A stretch of 64,000 nt of DNA from Flavobacterium orientale (GTDB lineage: Bacteria > Bacteroidota > Bacteroidia > Flavobacteriales > Flavobacteriaceae), in contig NZ_BMFG01000001.1 in NCBI RefSeq assembly GCF_014638005.1, positions 512,421 through 576,420 of the forward strand, written 5' to 3'. The position numbers and the translations under genes are program-made. The notes under the pieces were generated by a model. It made no database searches. It saw only the letters and a program-made list of their open reading frames with translations, and was not told the origin of the DNA. Positions 62,520 through 64,000 of the stretch are shown here, piece after piece (within the stretch, counting starts at the first letter, position 1; each line of letters opens with the position of its first letter).

Positions 62520-63794
62520 ATGCAACGCGACGAACAAATTTTTGAGCTTATTTTAGATGAGCAAGACAGACAAATTCACGGATTAGAATTGATTGCATCA
62601 GAGAACTTTGTGAGCGATCAAGTAATGGAAGCAGCGGGTTCGGTGCTTACAAATAAATATGCGGAAGGCTATCCCGGCAAACGTTATTATGGCGGTTGCG
62701 AAGTAGTGGATCAAGTGGAACAAATAGCAATTGATAGAGCTAAAGCTTTGTTTGGAGCTGCTTATGCAAATGTGCAACCGCATTCAGGCTCTCAAGCAAA
62801 TACCGCCGTTTTCTTTGCCTGTTTAAAACCGGGGGATAAAATTCTAGGATTTGACTTGTCTCATGGTGGACACCTGACTCACGGTTCTCCTGTAAACTTT
62901 TCAGGTAGATTATATAATCCTGTTTTTTATGGGGTTGAACAAGAAACCGGACTTTTAAATTATGATAAGATTCAAGAGATTGCAATAAAGGAAATGCCAA
63001 AAATGATTATCGCAGGAGCTTCTGCTTATTCTCGTGATATGGATTTCAAGCGTTTCAGAGAAATTGCTGACAGTGTTGGAGCTATTTTATTGGCTGATAT
63101 TTCACATCCTGCTGGTTTAATTGCAAAAGGACTTTTGAATGATCCGGTGCCGCATTGTCATATTATTACAACTACAACACATAAAACATTACGTGGTCCG
63201 CGTGGCGGAATGATTTTAATGGGTACTGATTTTGAAAATCCATTCGGAATAAAAACACCAAAAGGGGAAATCAGAATGATGTCATCATTACTAGATGCGG
63301 CTGTTTTTCCTGGAAATCAAGGGGGGCCGTTAGAACATATCATTGCCGCAAAAGCAGTTGCTTTTGGAGAAGCACTTTCAGATGAGTTTTTTACGTATTC
63401 ACTTCAAGTGCAAAAAAATGCGAAAGCAATGGCAGCCGCTTTTGTCAAAAGAGGATACAATATTATTTCAGGTGGAACGGATAATCATATGATGTTAATC
63501 GATTTGCGAAATAAAAACATCACAGGAAAAGAAGCTGAAAATGCTTTAGTAAAAGCGGAAATTACCGTGAATAAAAATATGGTTCCTTTTGATGATAAGT
63601 CACCTTTTGTAACTTCAGGTATACGTGTGGGAACTCCGGCAATTACCACAAGAGGTCTTGTTGAAGAAGATATGGAGACAATAGTTGACCTCATTGATAC
63701 TGTAATTATTAACCATACGAATGAGGAAATAATTGAGCAAGTGGCTGATTCTGTTAATGAAATGATGAGTGAGCGACCAATTTTTGTGTATTAA
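62520..63794 (+). CDS. glyA: Serine hydroxymethyltransferase
   Basis: A 424-aa PLP enzyme that converts serine and tetrahydrofolate to glycine and methylene-tetrahydrofolate, the main one-carbon source. [41 protein letters not shown] is the family N-terminus; [32 protein letters not shown] and [19 protein letters not shown] (Lys of the [10 protein letters not shown] motif binds PLP) follow. Start [10 protein letters not shown]. Complete. It ends at a terminator. Confidence 0.98.
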   Translation: MQRDEQIFELILDEQDRQIHGLELIASENFVSDQVMEAAGSVLTNKYAEGYPGKRYYGGCEVVDQVEQIAIDRAKALFGAAYANVQPHSGSQANTAVFFACLKPGDKILGFDLSHGGHLTHGSPVNFSGRLYNPVFYGVEQETGLLNYDKIQEIAIKEMPKMIIAGASAYSRDMDFKRFREIADSVGAILLADISHPAGLIAKGLLNDPVPHCHIITTTTHKTLRGPRGGMILMGTDFENPFGIKTPKGEIRMMSSLLDAAVFPGNQGGPLEHIIAAKAVAFGEALSDEFFTYSLQVQKNAKAMAAAFVKRGYNIISGGTDNHMMLIDLRNKNITGKEAENALVKAEITVNKNMVPFDDKSPFVTSGIRVGTPAITTRGLVEEDMETIVDLIDTVIINHTNEEIIEQVADSVNEMMSERPIFVY

Positions 63795-63821
63795 AAATTG
63801 TTAATAACATCTTAGAATTTG

Positions 63822-63858
63822 ACCTTCAGATGAAAATTTCTTCTGAAGGTTTTTTTTA
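63822..63858 (+). terminator. Terminator after glyA
   Basis: ACCTTCAGA and TCTGAAGGT form a perfect 9-bp stem with an 11-nt loop, then a run of T. Confidence 0.9.
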
Positions 63859-63913
63859 TATTTATGATTAAAATTGGTAGGTTTTTATTTATCAAAATCA
63901 AAGTCATTCAAAT

Positions 63914-64000
63914 ATGAAGTATCGATTACTGTTATTTTTTCTTTTCATAGCTTGTATGATAAATCTTTTCGCTCAGGAAGATTATGTCAAACATAAAGTT
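63914..64000 (+). CDS. Exported protein, 5' fragment, probable LysM protein
   Basis: Only 29 codons are in the window: MKYRLLLFFLFIACMINLFAQ is a Sec signal peptide, followed by EDYVKHKV. That start (YVKHKV) is typical of a LysM domain opening (YxxHxVxxGETL), so it is probably a peptidoglycan-binding LysM protein. The remainder is outside the window. Confidence 0.55.
   Translation, partial: MKYRLLLFFLFIACMINLFAQEDYVKHKV

Overview
The window is a 64 kb, AT-rich, gene-dense chromosome segment from a member of the Flavobacteriaceae, most likely Flavobacterium. The evidence is four large secreted proteins with type IX secretion (T9SS) C-terminal sorting domains, Bacteroidota-type promoters (TTTG ... 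TAnnTTTG), near absence of Shine-Dalgarno sites, a proteorhodopsin paired with a Brp/Blh carotene oxygenase, and family markers such as DUF4835/PorD, YtxJ and FabV. I see no phage, insertion sequence or CRISPR array, and little sign of recent horizontal transfer. All names come from reading protein motifs; no database was searched.

Layout. 1-4.8 kb: the 3' end of an M14 carboxypeptidase gene, a secreted TPR protein, and dnaK behind a long dyad and a sigma54-like promoter. 4.8-7.3 kb: a light-harvesting unit, with blh (retinal synthesis) and a green-type DTE proteorhodopsin divergently transcribed from a spacer full of one 9-bp word, then a small polytopic membrane protein. 7.3-9.1 kb: a 5'-nucleotidase split into two exported proteins. 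9.1-17.4 kb: housekeeping genes on the + strand (DUF6913-like, dapA, ferritin, bamD, rpoZ, coaBC, DUF4835/PorD, recN, fabV).

17.5-35.3 kb is the most distinctive region: four consecutive giant exported proteins (1635, 1094, 1383 and 1654 aa), each with its own terminator. They are built from FN3, MAM-like or adhesin-like and GEVED-like modules and end in closely related T9SS type A sorting domains. They are probably a surface adhesin or matrix family that grew by module duplication. The candidate T9SS accessory protein PorD lies upstream at 13.5 kb.

35.4-52.2 kb: a GT2 glycosyltransferase, coaE, a histidine kinase and response regulator pair, then a mostly minus-strand block (acyl-ACP thioesterase, miaA, a potassium channel with a zinc ribbon, a DnaQ/GIY-YIG nuclease, YggS, a DUF1015 protein, a beta-barrel protein, a GRAM-domain protein, an AraC regulator, 3-hydroxyacyl-CoA dehydrogenase, a Gfo/Idh oxidoreductase), pcm, an HTH-Fic protein and smpB. 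Around 43.3-44.1 kb several unrelated dispersed repeat words cluster, and two of them lie inside the yggS reading frame.

52.3-64 kb: an OmpW-like barrel, a histidine phosphatase, tRNA-Pro(GGG) followed by a 500-bp gene-free tract with a 31-bp perfect inverted repeat and three ~88-bp repeats that share words with the tRNA, a small unknown protein, a thioredoxin-fold protein, a TonB-CTD-like protein, clpB, YtxJ, a lipoprotein, fumarylacetoacetase, glyA, and the start of a probable LysM protein.
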